Assembly (NCBI RefSeq): GCF_000969835.1
Contig: NZ_KQ033912.1
Location: 1,288,538 to 1,352,537 of the forward strand
DNA from: Parabacteroides goldsteinii DSM 19448 = WAL 12034
GTDB taxonomy: Bacteria > Bacteroidota > Bacteroidia > Bacteroidales > Tannerellaceae
Reading direction: 5' to 3'
DNA: 64,000 bases
In this document: positions 38,942 to 45,316 of the stretch, piece by piece
Layout: each line of letters opens with the position of its first letter
Position numbering within the stretch: the first letter of the stretch is position 1
The notes under the pieces: generated by a model
What the model was told of the DNA's origin: nothing
The model's input: only the letters and a program-made list of their open reading frames with translations
Databases searched by the model: none
Program-made: the position numbers and the translations under genes

Positions 38942-39036
38942 TGCACTTTTGTACCGTTAATAGGAAGTAACAGACCACAAAAAAACACATCCTATCTTTG
39001 TTTCTTGATTATGATACAAAAATAAGATGGCGGTAC
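38942..39036 (-). repeat. 95-base repeat with inverted-repeat promoter, copy 1
   Basis: Almost identical to 45148-45243. It contains a 17-base imperfect inverted repeat (CATCCTATCTTTGTTTC and GATACAAAAATAAGATG around an 8-base spacer). On the minus strand one arm is a -7-like TATTTTTG. It probably derives from the leader of an HU-related gene, as the same leader layout precedes the intact copy at 44717. Confidence 0.7.
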
Positions 39037-39117
39037 TGGATCCAGAAAGACTATGAATAGGCAAAGGAAGATTCGATAATAAATTTTATCTCATTTGCAG
39101 ATTCTCCTTTTTATTAA

Positions 39118-39747
39118 CTATTTGTTTATCTCATATTTCAATAATAATCCCACATTGGCAAAAAAACCTATATAACCGGAAATAAATAGCAAAATTATAG
39201 CACACAAAAATAGAACAGCTGATTGCACAAAAGCATTCCAAGTACATGGGATAGCACACAGTATGACATCTAACAATAATATAAAAGACAAATTACGCAA
39301 CAAAACACGAATTCCTCTTTGTATCAAAAACCGTTCAAGATTAACTTTTTGAGCTATCAAAACTTCCTCAATCAGAACAAAAAAACTTTGACAATTATCT
39401 GAACTCAAATTATACTTTTGGACTAACTCATCATATATAGCAACAAACTGAATCGGCAATAAAGGCCATTTCAACTTCATCCAAAACTTTTCAGTTTGAA
39501 CATAAAGCCACTCTAACAACATATAGCTAAAAACACTGATAATTAAACCTACTGCAGTAGACAAGACAAATAAAAGCACTCCAATTGTAATTGTCTTTAT
39601 CCCTGATAGGCTATCAATATTTAAATAAGATAATATATCTAACTTCATCAAGATAAACAGATTTAGCCAAAAGAACAATCCGGTAGCATTATCCGTAAGA
39701 TACCTGTCGGAAGAAATTTCTATACCTGAACTCGAAACTTTAATCAT
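39118..39747 (-). CDS. Four-helix membrane protein of unknown function (module gene 3)
   Basis: A 209-residue protein with no signal peptide but about four hydrophobic helices: near 24-36, 50-82 (ITIGVLLFVLSTAVGLIISVF), 148-168 (LSFILLLDVILCAIPCTW) and 175-200 (AVLFLCAIILLFISGYIGFF). A soluble loop of about 65 residues separates the pairs. No known domain recognised. The gene starts four bases after the stop of the cyclase-like gene, so the two are co-expressed. A small membrane protein beside a nucleotide-cyclase-like protein recalls effector pairs of some defence systems, but no ligand-binding domain is visible; function is unknown. Confidence 0.75.
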   Translation of the reverse strand: MIKVSSSGIEISSDRYLTDNATGLFFWLNLFILMKLDILSYLNIDSLSGIKTITIGVLLFVLSTAVGLIISVFSYMLLEWLYVQTEKFWMKLKWPLLPIQFVAIYDELVQKYNLSSDNCQSFFVLIEEVLIAQKVNLERFLIQRGIRVLLRNLSFILLLDVILCAIPCTWNAFVQSAVLFLCAIILLFISGYIGFFANVGLLLKYEINK

Positions 39748-39751
39748 ATCT

Positions 39752-40849
39752 TTATTCTTTTTCTTTATTCTTTTTCTTTTCGTTTTTTCGACCTCCAGCC
39801 TTTTTTTCCGGAACTTCTTTCAATATTGTTTGATAGAAGTCGATAAAAATATCTCGATTATCTGTCGATAAAATGCCTTCCGGTATTGATGCTAAGTCAT
39901 TTATATATTTTCGTGTTGAAGATGTACTAACGATAAATTTAATAATACTATTGAAAGCCTCGCTATCAACACCTTTTACATCTTTATAATTAATAAACGC
40001 ATTAAGGAGAAAAAAGATCAACAAATCAAATTTATACGCATTATTTCTTAAATTATCAATCAAGGCATCTTTATTTTCTATCAGATTAATATAAGATATA
40101 TTTGATTTTATATCCTTATCAGAGGAAATTTCACTCAAAATCCAGTTTGCTAAATAAGACAAATAATACCGTCCATATTTTTTACTTTTCAAATTGGCAC
40201 TATGATACCTTTTAAGTACTTTTTGAAAATAAACAGAGTGCATTTCATAGGATTGTAACTTTAAATCATTGTAATAGACCGGATTTGATGTATTAATGGA
40301 TGGAAAGTAAAAAGATCTGGAAATGTATTGCTCTTTTTCCCTCTCAAAATCAGCCTTTGACAACTCATCCCTCCAAACATCAAGTACTTGATTATCAATA
40401 AATATACCAATCCCTTTAAAACTGTTTTGTAAAACATATACTTCGCAAGCTTCTTTTGTTTCGAAAAAAACGCCGTCCACATATTTAGTCTTGTCTGTAT
40501 AATGAACCTCATCCCTTTCTGTATTTCTTCTTTTCCCCGTTCTATTATTGAAATGTTCGACCCCTACAGCTGCTGTAAACATTAAAGGCGAAGCCGTACT
40601 TATTAAATCACTACGCAAAGAAATCAAATACATGAACATTGCCTTAATTTCTTTACATCTGATAAATGCACTATCCGAAAAATAGTAGACATGTGAATCT
40701 TTGTATTTTTCATCTTTATCAAATACGTCTACAGCACAGCTCTTCAGCTTATCGGTGAAAACAGACATGGCAGCAGCATATTTATCTACACTGTATTTTG
40801 CCATATCCTTAATTCCCAACAAATCGATATATGCAATATAATCTGCCAT
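39752..40849 (-). CDS. Protein with class III nucleotide-cyclase-like motifs (module gene 2)
   Basis: A 365-residue soluble protein. The N-terminus YIAYIDLLGIKDM resembles the first metal-binding strand of class III cyclases (FxDIxGFT type, Asp9). About 50 residues later comes HVYYFSDSAFIRC, resembling the second metal-binding loop (Asp59), then PLMFTAAVGVEHF, resembling the following strand with its conserved glycine. The remainder is unrecognised and ends in a lysine-rich tail (KKAGGRKNEKKKNKEKE). If catalytic it would make a cyclic nucleotide; substrate-selecting residues cannot be assigned by eye. The assignment is by motif resemblance only and the fold could have lost activity. Confidence 0.6.
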   Translation of the reverse strand: MADYIAYIDLLGIKDMAKYSVDKYAAAMSVFTDKLKSCAVDVFDKDEKYKDSHVYYFSDSAFIRCKEIKAMFMYLISLRSDLISTASPLMFTAAVGVEHFNNRTGKRRNTERDEVHYTDKTKYVDGVFFETKEACEVYVLQNSFKGIGIFIDNQVLDVWRDELSKADFEREKEQYISRSFYFPSINTSNPVYYNDLKLQSYEMHSVYFQKVLKRYHSANLKSKKYGRYYLSYLANWILSEISSDKDIKSNISYINLIENKDALIDNLRNNAYKFDLLIFFLLNAFINYKDVKGVDSEAFNSIIKFIVSTSSTRKYINDLASIPEGILSTDNRDIFIDFYQTILKEVPEKKAGGRKNEKKKNKEKE

Positions 40850-40858
40850 TTTAATTCA

Positions 40859-41878
40859 TTATTTTTTTTCTTTTTTAACTAACTCAAAAATCCGATAACT
40901 CAACAAATCTTTTACATTGTTTAACACATAAAAATATGTAAATGGAATAATAGTACAACGATTCACCTTATCTCCTTTTCCACCTAAAATAGTTTGAACT
41001 GAGACTTTTCGATCTTTAGAAGTTCCTATCACACTCTTTCTTAACCAAACATACAGGTAAAAACCGGGATAAATACATTTTTCACGAAAAGAAGCTTTCA
41101 AAGATTTCAATGGCAAACCTCCATGTTGCTTTTCTGATGATAAAAATCGTATTAAATCTTCGACTTCGCTTATCTTAGGAAAATTCAGAAGCAGACCACT
41201 TAATTCCAACAAAAAAGCTGTCCAACATTGAAGTATTCCTGATAAATCATATTCAAAAGAGTTTTCTGCTGATCTAAAAAAAGAAGAAAAACAAATATAA
41301 GGAGCCTGCTCTTCTGAAATTTCCTTTCCCATTGATACTTTCAAGAAAGAAGCTTTACGGTTACTAATTGCATCCATAAAAGAATAATCATCTAACCGTA
41401 ACTTATATTCACTAAGTAGTAACTTATACTCAACCCCCATATCTATCATAACATCTAGCACTAACTGTTCCAAATTGACAAAATTAGTACACGTATATGC
41501 ATTATAACCTTCCGAACTCTCAACAAATTTTGGTTGTTCTATATAATCAGCATCCACCTTGCATTTAATAACAAAATGAATAGAATTATTCAAAACCCAA
41601 AACGGATCTTTCGGATTATCCAAAGGCATTTGAAAACTAATAATCAATCGAACTTTTTCTACATATGGACATTTGGTAGTGAAATAAGTTATCAGCGATT
41701 TCTCATGACAATCTACTAACTGAAAATCAAGCTTTGCAATCAATTTCGTATTATGCAAACAAATGCTATTATACCTTTCGAAAGCATTCTCTATTGTCTT
41801 ATTTATAGATGCTATATCGGTGGCTAATTGTAATTGCTCAATACCACCGACAGGCCTGGAAAAGACAATGTACCTCAT
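40859..41878 (-). CDS. Hypothetical protein (module gene 1)
   Basis: About 339 residues from the ATG at 41878 (MRYIVFSRPVGGIEQLQL); an upstream ATG at 41905 is possible, but AGGGTAAA at 41882-41889 lies just before 41878 and matches the leader motif of fimbrial genes here. No signal peptide, membrane helix or known motif. The middle is rich in strands (KVRLIISFQMPLD, NSIHFVIKCKVD). It lies nine bases before the cyclase-like gene. Markedly AT-rich like its two partners, suggesting joint transfer. Confidence 0.7.
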   Translation of the reverse strand: MRYIVFSRPVGGIEQLQLATDIASINKTIENAFERYNSICLHNTKLIAKLDFQLVDCHEKSLITYFTTKCPYVEKVRLIISFQMPLDNPKDPFWVLNNSIHFVIKCKVDADYIEQPKFVESSEGYNAYTCTNFVNLEQLVLDVMIDMGVEYKLLLSEYKLRLDDYSFMDAISNRKASFLKVSMGKEISEEQAPYICFSSFFRSAENSFEYDLSGILQCWTAFLLELSGLLLNFPKISEVEDLIRFLSSEKQHGGLPLKSLKASFREKCIYPGFYLYVWLRKSVIGTSKDRKVSVQTILGGKGDKVNRCTIIPFTYFYVLNNVKDLLSYRIFELVKKEKK

Positions 41879-41945
41879 ATGTTTACCCTTATTATTATTA
41901 TTCATTAGAGATATTTTTTAGATATAAATTATTAAAATGATTCCC

Positions 41946-42100
41946 TTAAAACCTTCCACTCTTTTCTCGATAAAACCAGCCCAATTGATAGTCGGCTTTG
42001 TTCCAGAATAAAAAGAAGTACGATTCCGAGTTGTGTATGTCACATAATTCGCTCTCAGACTTACAAGTAACGATTAATGCGAAGATATTCTGTAATTTCA
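41946..42100 (-). pseudogene. Truncated start of an exported (fimbrillin-like) gene
   Basis: From the ATG at 42100 the frame reads MKLQNIFALIVTC and runs to a stop at 41946 without any lipobox or fimbrillin body. The first residues resemble the fimbrillin starts MKLKNIFLVFVL (49355) and MKLRNLLFGTMI (57190). With the fimbrial promoter upstream, this looks like the 5' stub of a fimbrillin gene whose body was lost or replaced by the three-gene module. Confidence 0.6.
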
Positions 42101-42101
42101 T

Positions 42102-42210
42102 GACCCTATATTTTATTCCTTTATTTATTTTCCGATTAGATTTATGCGGCAAATGTAGGATACACCGAAACAAGTGGGGATAGGTCAAATTCTCATATTT
42201 AAGGGGTAAA
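42102..42210 (-). promoter_or_regulatory. Fimbria-type promoter upstream of the three-gene module
   Basis: Minus strand: TTTACC (42205-42210), 21 bases, CTAT (42180-42183), 22 bases, TACATTTG (42150-42157). The leader carries ATAGGGT at 42102-42108 immediately before an ATG, as at 50497. A GATAGTTACACC box lies further upstream at 42240. No other promoter-like site is seen before the module, so this one probably drives it. Confidence 0.7.
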
Positions 42211-42344
42211 AGTAGCAATGTGGAAAAGTAGTGAAAATTGATAGTTACACCGCTAATCTGAGATAGATTTACAAGGGTCAGGATGTTAAAACAAAGAAGA
42301 CCGGTGGGAATCAACGGACAAAGCCAATTCTCCAAGCAGTCAGG

Positions 42345-42530
42345 AGCACCACCGGTTTCATCGGTTTTAGGGATTTCTAACTTCTGGATGTTTACTTCAC
42401 TCAGCATGTTCTTGAAATAAGTACCCGGAGTAAAGATGATTTTACGATGACGCAAAGCCTCGGCATTCACAGCCTCTTCCGTACTGGCTCTTGCTACCGA
42501 TAGCAGGACGGAACTTTCCGGGAACATTCA
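42345..42530 (-). pseudogene. HU-related DNA-binding protein remnant
   Basis: Residues TEEAVNAEALRHRKIIFTPG, then FKNMLSEV, IQKLEIPKTDETGG are recognisable as the C-terminal half of the intact copies at 43118 and 43832. Upstream of this part two bases are lost (the intact copies read GTATCCTGG, this one GTACTGG), which shifts the frame. The N-terminal half is absent and the C-terminal frame runs on into unrelated sequence. Confidence 0.8.
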
Positions 42531-42557
42531 GGCATTTTTATTGAAAAAGGCATAAAA

Positions 42558-42599
42558 AAACTCCGGGAAATATCCTGTTACAGATACTTCCCGGAGTTT
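42558..42599 (-). terminator. Strong intrinsic terminator
   Basis: Twelve-base perfect stem AAACTCCGGGAA / TTCCCGGAGTTT, followed on the minus strand by TTTT. It ends the transcript of the two small membrane proteins. Confidence 0.88.
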
Positions 42600-42637
42600 C
42601 TTGTAGTTTATCTATTCTATAATAAGAGAAAATTTCG

Positions 42638-42742
42638 TTACAAATTCTCAAGCCATTTTTTGCCGGGCTTGGTATAAAGCCAAGCTAAAAATGCAACGGC
42701 AACGACACAACCTACTACAAAAAACCATGTTAATCCAGTCAT
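42638..42742 (-). CDS. 34-residue single-helix membrane protein
   Basis: A short open frame MTGLTWFFVVGCVVAVAFLAWLYT ending PGKKWLENL: one membrane helix and a short basic tail. It starts six bases after the stop of the 42749 gene and is followed by a strong terminator, which supports a real gene. No family recognised. Confidence 0.6.
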   Translation of the reverse strand: MTGLTWFFVVGCVVAVAFLAWLYTKPGKKWLENL

Positions 42743-42748
42743 AACAAT

Positions 42749-42991
42749 CTATTTTAATATTTTATTACCAATCCACGCCAACAAATAAGTTAGCAAACCA
42801 CCAAACAAAATCATGAGCCAACTAATAGAATCACTCATATCCTTTTGAAGAATAAGCATTTCACCCAAAACAATTGCAGCAAACATCAACTTCGACAGAT
42901 CGTAAAAATATTTTCCCAATGTCTCTCTACGAGATCTGTCCCTTTCCCGTCCTTCTTTCTTTACTTCCTGCTGTTTTTCCCAATTGCTCAT
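42749..42991 (-). CDS. Small membrane protein, possibly DUF6722-like
   Basis: About 80 residues from the ATG at 42991 (MSNWEKQQEVKKEGRERDRSRRE); the longer frame would start at a GTG. A charged N-terminal segment precedes two hydrophobic helices (LSKLMFAAIVLGEMLIL and ISWLMILFGGLLTYLLAWIG). The layout resembles small Bacteroidetes membrane proteins such as the DUF6722 group; this is a weak match from memory. Confidence 0.6.
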   Translation of the reverse strand: MSNWEKQQEVKKEGRERDRSRRETLGKYFYDLSKLMFAAIVLGEMLILQKDMSDSISWLMILFGGLLTYLLAWIGNKILK

Positions 42992-43058
42992 ACTGCAAAT
43001 ATGGTGATTTTTTTCGAATAGGAATGTATGAGACACATAAATATTTACTAAAACAAAA

Positions 43059-43090
43059 CAGGCACGCCCCCGTTATCCGGTCCATGCCTG
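43059..43090 (-). terminator. Terminator of the HU-related gene at 43118
   Basis: CAGGCA / TGCCTG arms with a GC-rich inner stem, followed on the minus strand by TTTTGTTTT. A near-identical copy lies at 38736. Confidence 0.7.
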
Positions 43091-43117
43091 CTTTGTTAAT
43101 CAGAAAAAGAATAGTTC

Positions 43118-43570
43118 CTATTCGATTTCCGGACGGTCGGAACCGCCGCCTTCGCTACTGCCCGAACCGGTTTCATCGGTTTTGGGGATTTCGAACTTCT
43201 GGATACTTACTTCGTTCAACATACCCTTGAAATAAGCCCCCGGGGTAAAGATGATTTTACGATGGCGCAAAACCTCGGCATTTACAGCCTCTTCCGTATC
43301 CTGGCTCTTGCTCCCGAAAGCAGGACGGAACGTCCCGAAATCACCCAGCTTCACCGACAAATGATTTTCCAGATTCCACATGATAGCATCGATCAGACCG
43401 TCAGTCACCATTTTCACTACGCCACGGGGCGCCATACCAACCTTGGTTACCTGATCGCAAAGAGCAGAATAATCTACCGTACCTGCCAACAATGGGCGGG
43501 CTACATACTTCACTGCCTTGGTTTTATCAAACCCGAAAACAGTTTTCTTAACTACATACTTTAAAGCCAT
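43118..43570 (-). CDS. HU-related (HU-HIG-type) DNA-binding protein, copy 1
   Basis: A 150-residue protein beginning MALKYVVKKTVFGFDKTKAV. The HU-like core includes VKMVTDGLIDAIMWNLENHLSVKLGDFGTFRPAFGS, with the GDFGTF turn of HU proteins. After this comes TEEAVNAEALRHRKIIFTPG and a glycine-serine-rich acidic tail. These Bacteroidetes proteins are abundant nucleoid-type DNA binders. It differs from copy 2 at only a few residues, mostly in the tail. Its promoter has TATCTTTG near 43644 with AAGGGGTAAA (43664-43673) just upstream. Confidence 0.85.
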   Translation of the reverse strand: MALKYVVKKTVFGFDKTKAVKYVARPLLAGTVDYSALCDQVTKVGMAPRGVVKMVTDGLIDAIMWNLENHLSVKLGDFGTFRPAFGSKSQDTEEAVNAEVLRHRKIIFTPGAYFKGMLNEVSIQKFEIPKTDETGSGSSEGGGSDRPEIE

Positions 43571-43831
43571 ACTAGTTATTTTTAAATGATTATAAAAAAG
43601 GATATAATGAATTCTTTGTTTTCAATAAATAATCGATTACACTGCAAAGATATACTATGCTCAAAGGGGTAAAAAGCAATAAAAACAGGACATCAAAACG
43701 CAATAACATTCTAATAAACAACGTATTGACCCCAATAAAAACTCATAAAAGAAGCTTTTTTCCTGTTCTCACTGCTTCTCTGAAACTGCAATATTTTAGA
43801 TACTTTAATACGTTACTTACTCCGGCGAAAC
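43571..43831. other. Spacer between HU-related copies 1 and 2
   Basis: AT-rich sequence. It holds the promoter of copy 1 on the minus strand (CAAAGATA at 43645-43652 is the complement of TATCTTTG) and a TTTACCCCTT box at 43664-43673 that matches the fimbrial promoter element. No gene seen. Confidence 0.5.
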
Positions 43832-44281
43832 CTATTCGATTTCCGGACGATCTTCCGAACCGCCGCCCTGAGAACCGCCTGTTTCATCAGTTTTGGGAAT
43901 TTCGAACTTCTGGATGCTCACATCACTCAACATTCCCTTGAAATAAGAACCCGGAGTAAAAATGATTTTACGATGGCGCAAAGCTTCCGCATTCACGGCC
44001 TCTTCCGTATCCTGGCTCTTGCTGCCGAAAGCAGGACGGAACGTCCCGAAATCACCCAGCTTCACCGACAAATGATTTTCCAGATTCCACATGATCGCAT
44101 CGATCAGACCATCGGTCACCATTTTCACTACGCCACGGGGCGCCATACCAACCTTGGTTACCTGGTCGCAAAGAGCGGAATAATCTACCGTACCTGCCAA
44201 CAATGGACGGGCTACATACTTCACTGCCTTGGTTTTATCAAACCCGAAAACAGTTTTCTTAACTACATACTTTAATGCCAT
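43832..44281 (-). CDS. HU-related (HU-HIG-type) DNA-binding protein, copy 2
   Basis: A 149-residue protein nearly identical to copy 1 over its first 110 residues, with the same GDFGTF HU turn. Differences are concentrated in the tail (DVSIQKFEIPKTDETGGSQGGG versus EVSIQKFEIPKTDETGSGSSEG). The nucleotide identity, including silent positions, indicates recent duplication or gene conversion. Confidence 0.85.
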   Translation of the reverse strand: MALKYVVKKTVFGFDKTKAVKYVARPLLAGTVDYSALCDQVTKVGMAPRGVVKMVTDGLIDAIMWNLENHLSVKLGDFGTFRPAFGSKSQDTEEAVNAEALRHRKIIFTPGSYFKGMLSDVSIQKFEIPKTDETGGSQGGGSEDRPEIE

Positions 44282-44324
44282 ACTGATTTGTTATTAAATG
44301 ATTATTAAAAAAGAGACTACAAAT

Positions 44325-44717
44325 TCATCGTTTTTCGGACTTCCGGACACCTGCATTATCCAGTATCCTTTTGAAATTTCCGCTTGTGGTAAAGATTATT
44401 TTGCGACGGCACAAAACATCTGCATTCACATCCTTTTCCTCACTCTGAGGCTTACATCCGAGTCCCGGACGAAACGTCCCGAAATCATCCAACTTCACCG
44501 ACATGTGATTGAGCAGATTCCATTCCAACACCTTGATTAAATCGTCGATAACCATTCTTATCACACTGTTCGACACTCCCATACAACGTTTGGCGGCCTG
44601 TTCATAAAGCTCGGGATAATTCACTGTACCGGCCAGCAGAGGACGGGCTACATACTTCTCTGTCCTGGTTTGATCGAAACCGAAAACAGTTTTCTTAACT
44701 ACATACTTTAATGCCAT
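44325..44717 (-). CDS. HU-related DNA-binding protein, divergent short copy 3
   Basis: A 130-residue relative of copies 1 and 2. The first 30 residues are conserved (MALKYVVKKTVFGFDQTRTE), the core is divergent (KRCMGVSNSVIRMVIDDLIKVLEWN) and GDFGTF is changed to DDFGTF. The glycine-rich tail is missing; the protein ends NAGVRKSEKR. It starts 44 bases upstream of copy 2. Confidence 0.82.
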   Translation of the reverse strand: MALKYVVKKTVFGFDQTRTEKYVARPLLAGTVNYPELYEQAAKRCMGVSNSVIRMVIDDLIKVLEWNLLNHMSVKLDDFGTFRPGLGCKPQSEEKDVNADVLCRRKIIFTTSGNFKRILDNAGVRKSEKR

Positions 44718-44743
44718 ACTATTATTGTTTTATGATTACGAAA

Positions 44744-44829
44744 CAAAGGTACGACAGGCTATTCCGACGAAAACGGGATAGAGCGGTTTAGTGCGGGATA
44801 AGAAGGTTTAAATAGGAATAAATCGGTTT
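44744..44829 (-). promoter_or_regulatory. Promoter with three tandem 20-base repeats upstream of HU-related copy 3
   Basis: TACCTTTG (complement at 44744-44751) is the -7 element. Upstream are three direct repeats with an exact 20-base period (44770-44789, 44790-44809, 44810-44829), sharing a central GGGATA/GGAATA and a terminal GGTTT. The period suits a protein binding one face of the DNA. Confidence 0.6.
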
Positions 44830-44883
44830 ACTGCCATATATGTTCCTAATCGCAACCGTTTTTTCATCCAAACACCGTCAGAG

Positions 44884-44915
44884 CTTTGTTTCTTGATGAT
44901 GTTACAAAGATAGGA
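44884..44915 (-). repeat. Partial copy of the promoter-bearing inverted repeat
   Basis: The core of the 38942 and 45148 repeats recurs here (CTTTGTTTCTTGATGATG, then TTACAAAGATAGGA). On the minus strand it gives another TATCTTTG box. Just beyond, 44965-45000 resembles 42523-42560. Confidence 0.6.
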
Positions 44916-45000
44916 CACCGGTCAGGGGCCAAGGGAACCTACGGAAGGATACGGGACTATTCGGGAACATTCGGGTACTTTTTTCTTGAAAAAGACATAA

Positions 45001-45042
45001 AAACCCGAAAACAGTTTTCTTTATTACATACTTTAATGCCAT
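45001..45042 (-). pseudogene. N-terminal stub of an HU-related gene
   Basis: Fourteen codons read MALKYVIKKTVFGF, matching the start of the three intact copies, and then the sequence changes abruptly to that shared with 42541-42560. Upstream it keeps the standard leader with TACCTTTG (complement at 45067-45074). Confidence 0.82.
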
Positions 45043-45147
45043 ACTATTTTGTTTTAAATAATTATGAAACAAAGGTACGGCGAGAGGTTATGGCCTTGAA
45101 GACCTATGTGTTTTCACGTGACGAAACGACACTTTTTTTCATTTAAT

Positions 45148-45243
45148 TGCACTTTTGTACCGTTAATAGGGAGAGACAGGCACAAAAAGAACCGCCATCC
45201 TATCTTTGTTTCTTGATTATGATACAAAGATAAGATGGAGGCA
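45148..45243 (-). repeat. 95-base repeat with inverted-repeat promoter, copy 2
   Basis: Matches 38942-39036 almost base for base. The inverted repeat arms each contain TATCTTTG, one on each strand. On the minus strand TTTG lies 17 bases upstream of one of them, a workable promoter. It lies directly downstream of the fimbrial gene at 45317, as copy 1 lies downstream of the three-gene module. Confidence 0.7.
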
Positions 45244-45316
45244 CCAACTCAAAATTCTATGGAAGTATACGAAATTATACAGGTACTTTCAAGCGCTTTT
45301 TGTTAGAAAAGGGTAA

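Noticed and set aside
41946..42527. A 193-residue minus-strand open frame taken as one protein
   Set aside because: It is a composite: an HU-related remnant at its start, then fimbrial promoter sequence and a signal peptide stub read in a chance frame.
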